From Chthonomonas sp035294165 (GTDB lineage Bacteria; Armatimonadota; Chthonomonadetes; Chthonomonadales; Chthonomonadaceae), in assembly GCF_035294165.1 (NCBI RefSeq), contig NZ_DATGLN010000015.1:1-17647 (forward strand): DNA of 17,647 nucleotides. The letters run 5' to 3'. The notes beneath the pieces are model-generated. The model was not told where the DNA came from. It searched no databases and saw only the letters and a list, made by a program, of their open reading frames with translations. The first letter of the stretch is position 1. Every line of letters begins with the position of its first letter. Positions 14,956 to 17,647 of this stretch are shown here, in pieces. The position numbers were made by a program, and so were the translations under genes.

Positions 14956-17647
14956 CTACCCGTCTAACCCAAGAACCTTACGCAAGTAGCGGCCGGTGTG
15001 GCTTTCAGGTACCTCGGCCACCTTCTCCGGTGGGCCTTCGGCAATAATGCGCCCACCGGCATCGCCTCCCTCCGGCCCCAAATCCACAATCCAATCCGCC
15101 GTTTTGATGACATCGAGGTTGTGCTCAATATCCAGAACGGTATTGCCAGCATCTACTAGCCGATTCAACACACCGATAAGCTTCTCCACATCGGCGAAAT
15201 GAAGCCCGGTGGTCGGCTCATCGAGAATGTAGATGGTGCGACCGGTGGGCCTTTTCGCCAATTCGGTGGCAAGCTTTACGCGCTGAGCTTCACCGCCGGA
15301 AAGCGTGGTGGCCGGCTGACCGAGCCGAATATAGTCTAACCCCACATCGTGCAGTGTTTTGAGCTTACGCACCAAAGGTGGCAGATTCTCAAATAGCTGG
15401 AGGGCTTCCGAAACCGTCATATCGAGCACATCGGCAATGGATTTTCCACGATACTTCACCTCAAGTGTCTCGCGGTTGTAGCGCTTGCCTTTACAAACCT
15501 CACAGGGAATATAGACGTCCGGCAGAAACTGCATCTCGATCTTTAGAATGCCGTCTCCCCTACAGTTTTCACAGCGCCCGCCCTTCACATTGAAAGAGAA
15601 GCGGCCCGGCTCATAGCCACGCATTCGCGCATCCGGCGTGCGGCTGAAGAGATCGCGAATAAGATCGAAGGCACCTGTGTAGGTGGCGGGATTAGATCGG
15701 GGCGTGCGTCCGATAGGCGCTTGGTCAATATCCACCACCTTATCCACAAACTCTAAACCGCGAATCGCCTCGTACGCCCCCCATACGGCATGCGTACCGT
15801 AGATATGGTGCATGAGTAGCGGGTAGAGGGTCTCTTGGATAAGTGTAGATTTGCCGCTGCCACTTACCCCGGTTACCACCACAAAAAGACCCAGTGGCAC
15901 GCGAAGTGTTACATTTTTGAGGTTATGCTGGCGAGCGCCGATCAGCTCCAACCAGGCCTCTTTGGGAGCACGTCGCTGCTCGGGTACGGCAATGCGACGG
16001 CGGCCGCTGAGATACTGACCGGTAATAGAGGTAGGGTGACAGCGAATATCCTCAATCGTTCCTTGCGCCACTATCTGCCCACCATGTTCGCCGGCACCGG
16101 GGCCGATGTCAATAATCCAGTCGGCGGCCTCCATCGTCTCCTGATCGTGTTCCACCACAAGCACGGTGTTTCCGAGATCGCGCAGGCTCTTGAGCGTGTT
16201 GATCAATCGCGTGTTATCTCGCTGATGCAGGCCGATGGAAGGCTCGTCGAGAATGTAGAGCACCCCCATAAGGCCCGAGCCGATCTGGGTTGCAAGACGA
16301 ATACGCTGTGCCTCCCCTCCCGCCAAAGTGCGCGCGCTTCTATCCAGTGTGAGATACTCCAGCCCGACGTTCAACAGAAACCCCAGTCGTGCCTTGATCT
16401 CACGAATAATCTGGCGCGCGATCATCGCCTCTCTCTCGGAAAGCGTCAACTGGTCGAAAAAGGCCTGCAACTTATCTAACGGCAGCGCACACAGCTCCGC
16501 AATGTTCTTACCGCCCACAAGCACGCAAAGGGCTTCGGGTTTGAGACGTTTACCCCGACAGGCCGGGCAGGGTCGCTCACTCTGATACTGCTCTAGTTCC
16601 TCACGAACGAGGTCGCTGCTCGTCTCTTGTAGCCGGCGCTCCAACATGGGGATAACGCCGGGGAACTCGGTGTCGAAATGGCGAACCCGCCCCCACCGAT
16701 TGCGAAACTCCACCGTAACGTTGCCCTCCACGCCGTGCATAAGCGCATGAAACTGCGACTCGGAGAGCGCATTAAGAGGGGTATCCAGCGTGAAACCGAG
16801 TCGGCGTGCCGCGGCCTCAAACAGGCTTCGTTGGTAATCGTGCAGACCACCAGTGCTCGATTTTGGCGTGAAAGGCCGCAGCGCCCCACGATTAATGGAG
16901 AGACTGCGATCGGGTGCAATAAGCTGAGGGTCGAACTCCTTCATAAAGCCTAACCCATGGCATTCCGGGCAGGCGCCATAGGGTGAGTTGAAGGAAAAGA
17001 GCCGAGGCTCGATCTCGTCAAAGTTGAAGCCCTCTTCATCCGACGAAAACTTCTCGCTGAACCGTAACTCCTGCTCCGGTTGCCCCTCTTGGGCCAGCAC
17101 CTGAACCACAGCAACGCCCTTGCCACGCTTTAGAGCCTGCTCCATCGAGTCGGCAACGCGAGTGCGAATGCCCTCTCGAATGACCAGACGGTCTATAACG
17201 ATCTCAATGGTGTGCTGCTTATAGCGCTCCAGCGAGGGTATCTCCTCGCTGAGGTCCTTCGTCTCCCCATCAATGCGGGCGCGGGTAAAGCCTTCCTTTC
17301 GAATCTCCTCTAGCTCCTTGCGATACTCCCCCTTCCGCCCACGCACAATGGGGGCGAGAATCTGCACGCGGCTGCCCTCCGGCAAAGCAAGCACACGGTC
17401 TATCATCTCTTCGATAGATTGTTTGCTGAGAGGCTGGCCGGTTTTGGGGTCGTGAGGAACGCCGATTCGCGCAAACAGGAGACGCAGATAGTCGTAAACT
17501 TCCGTCACCGTGCCCACGGTGGAGCGGGGGTTCTTGCTGGTAGATTTTTGGTCAATCGAAACGGCGGGGCTAAGCCCATCAATCTGGTCTACATCCGGTT
17601 TTTCCTGAAGGCCGAGGAACTGGCGGGCATAGGCCGAGAGGCTTTCC
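14956..17647 (-). CDS. uvrA: UvrA, excinuclease ABC subunit A (5' truncated by window edge)
   Basis: The frame is open from the stop at 14956 to the window edge, giving 896 residues. The visible N-terminus (ESLSAYARQFLGLQEKPDVD) corresponds to about residue 55 of a full UvrA, so the first Walker A is outside. The GTG at 17515-17517 is internal (STVGTVTE) and not the start. Seen in order are zinc cysteines CPECHG and CPACRGKR, signature LAGGEAQRIRL, Walker B ILDEPSIGLHQ, the second Walker A TGVSGSGKST (about 15841-15879 on the reverse strand), zinc motif CENCRGDG with CEVCKGKRY, signature LSGGEAQRVKL and Walker B ILDEPTTGLHF. UvrA is the DNA-damage-recognising ABC ATPase that loads UvrB in nucleotide excision repair. 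All visible motifs are intact. It is unrelated to the sugar genes and converges on the GH57 gene with a 5-base gap and no obvious terminator. Confidence 0.98.
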   Translation of the reverse strand, partial: ESLSAYARQFLGLQEKPDVDQIDGLSPAVSIDQKSTSKNPRSTVGTVTEVYDYLRLLFARIGVPHDPKTGQPLSKQSIEEMIDRVLALPEGSRVQILAPIVRGRKGEYRKELEEIRKEGFTRARIDGETKDLSEEIPSLERYKQHTIEIVIDRLVIREGIRTRVADSMEQALKRGKGVAVVQVLAQEGQPEQELRFSEKFSSDEEGFNFDEIEPRLFSFNSPYGACPECHGLGFMKEFDPQLIAPDRSLSINRGALRPFTPKSSTGGLHDYQRSLFEAAARRLGFTLDTPLNALSESQFHALMHGVEGNVTVEFRNRWGRVRHFDTEFPGVIPMLERRLQETSSDLVREELEQYQSERPCPACRGKRLKPEALCVLVGGKNIAELCALPLDKLQAFFDQLTLSEREAMIARQIIREIKARLGFLLNVGLEYLTLDRSARTLAGGEAQRIRLATQIGSGLMGVLYILDEPSIGLHQRDNTRLINTLKSLRDLGNTVLVVEHDQETMEAADWIIDIGPGAGEHGGQIVAQGTIEDIRCHPTSITGQYLSGRRRIAVPEQRRAPKEAWLELIGARQHNLKNVTLRVPLGLFVVVTGVSGSGKSTLIQETLYPLLMHHIYGTHAVWGAYEAIRGLEFVDKVVDIDQAPIGRTPRSNPATYTGAFDLIRDLFSRTPDARMRGYEPGRFSFNVKGGRCENCRGDGILKIEMQFLPDVYIPCEVCKGKRYNRETLEVKYRGKSIADVLDMTVSEALQLFENLPPLVRKLKTLHDVGLDYIRLGQPATTLSGGEAQRVKLATELAKRPTGRTIYILDEPTTGLHFADVEKLIGVLNRLVDAGNTVLDIEHNLDVIKTADWIVDLGPEGGDAGGRIIAEGPPEKVAEVPESHTGRYLRKVLGLDG

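Noticed and set aside
15835..16479. Open frame of 214 codons on the + strand within uvrA
   Set aside because: It is opposite the conserved UvrA coding sequence. The translated protein has no recognisable domain and low-complexity composition typical of antisense frames.
1..17647. CRISPR arrays, tRNA or rRNA genes, insertion sequences, phage genes
   Set aside because: No regularly spaced repeats, no tRNA-like cloverleaf, no rRNA sequence and no transposase, integrase or phage protein were seen.

Overview
The window is bacterial, of moderate G+C (by eye a little above half), densely coded, with many TTG, GTG and ATG starts preceded by clear Shine-Dalgarno sites. UvrA gives no strong taxonomic signal. 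The cell-surface sugar genes, the GH57 amylase and the palindromic intergenic repeats would fit an environmental, perhaps thermophilic, Gram-negative-like lineage. Armatimonadota (Chthonomonas-like) is my best guess, but it is an impression and not demonstrated.

Layout. Positions 1-409 hold the 3' end of an exported-looking protein with a PepSY-like C-terminus. Positions 410-775 are non-coding and carry one copy of a hairpin repeat. From 776 to 10440 seven genes lie on the + strand with gaps of at most 30 bases and one overlap, so they look like one operon: (1) an NAD-dependent SDR resembling Campylobacter Cj1427, a GDP-heptose 4-dehydrogenase; (2) a GHMP kinase of the HddA (heptose-7-phosphate 1-kinase) type; (3) a GDP-L-fucose-synthase-like SDR; (4 and 5) the alpha and beta subunits of a TPP-dependent 2-oxoacid dehydrogenase E1, with no E2 or E3 nearby; (6) a DegT-fold PLP protein whose catalytic lysine is replaced by histidine, as in the 3-dehydratase ColD; (7) a 1115-residue protein with three glycosyltransferase-like modules. 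A second copy of the hairpin repeat follows this operon, so the two copies bracket it. A short + strand gene with its own sigma70-type promoter follows. It converges on a 908-residue secreted protein of unknown function on the - strand. A GH57 glycosidase is transcribed divergently from that gene and converges on uvrA (- strand, 5' end outside the window).

How the genes could work together (inference). The first three genes match the logic of the Campylobacter modified-heptose pathway: anomeric phosphorylation, C4 oxidation of the GDP-sugar, and final epimerisation or reduction. A 4-keto sugar is the substrate a ColD-type enzyme needs for 3-deoxygenation. It is also the acceptor that TPP carboligases use to add a two-carbon branch, as YerE does for yersiniose and PDH-E1-like pairs do in the avilamycin and aldgarose pathways. 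The operon may therefore make a 3-deoxy, C-branched GDP-heptose (or 6-deoxyhexose) and transfer it with the multi-module glycosyltransferase. I do not know of this combination being described. The isomerase, phosphatase and guanylyltransferase needed to supply a GDP-heptose are not in the window.
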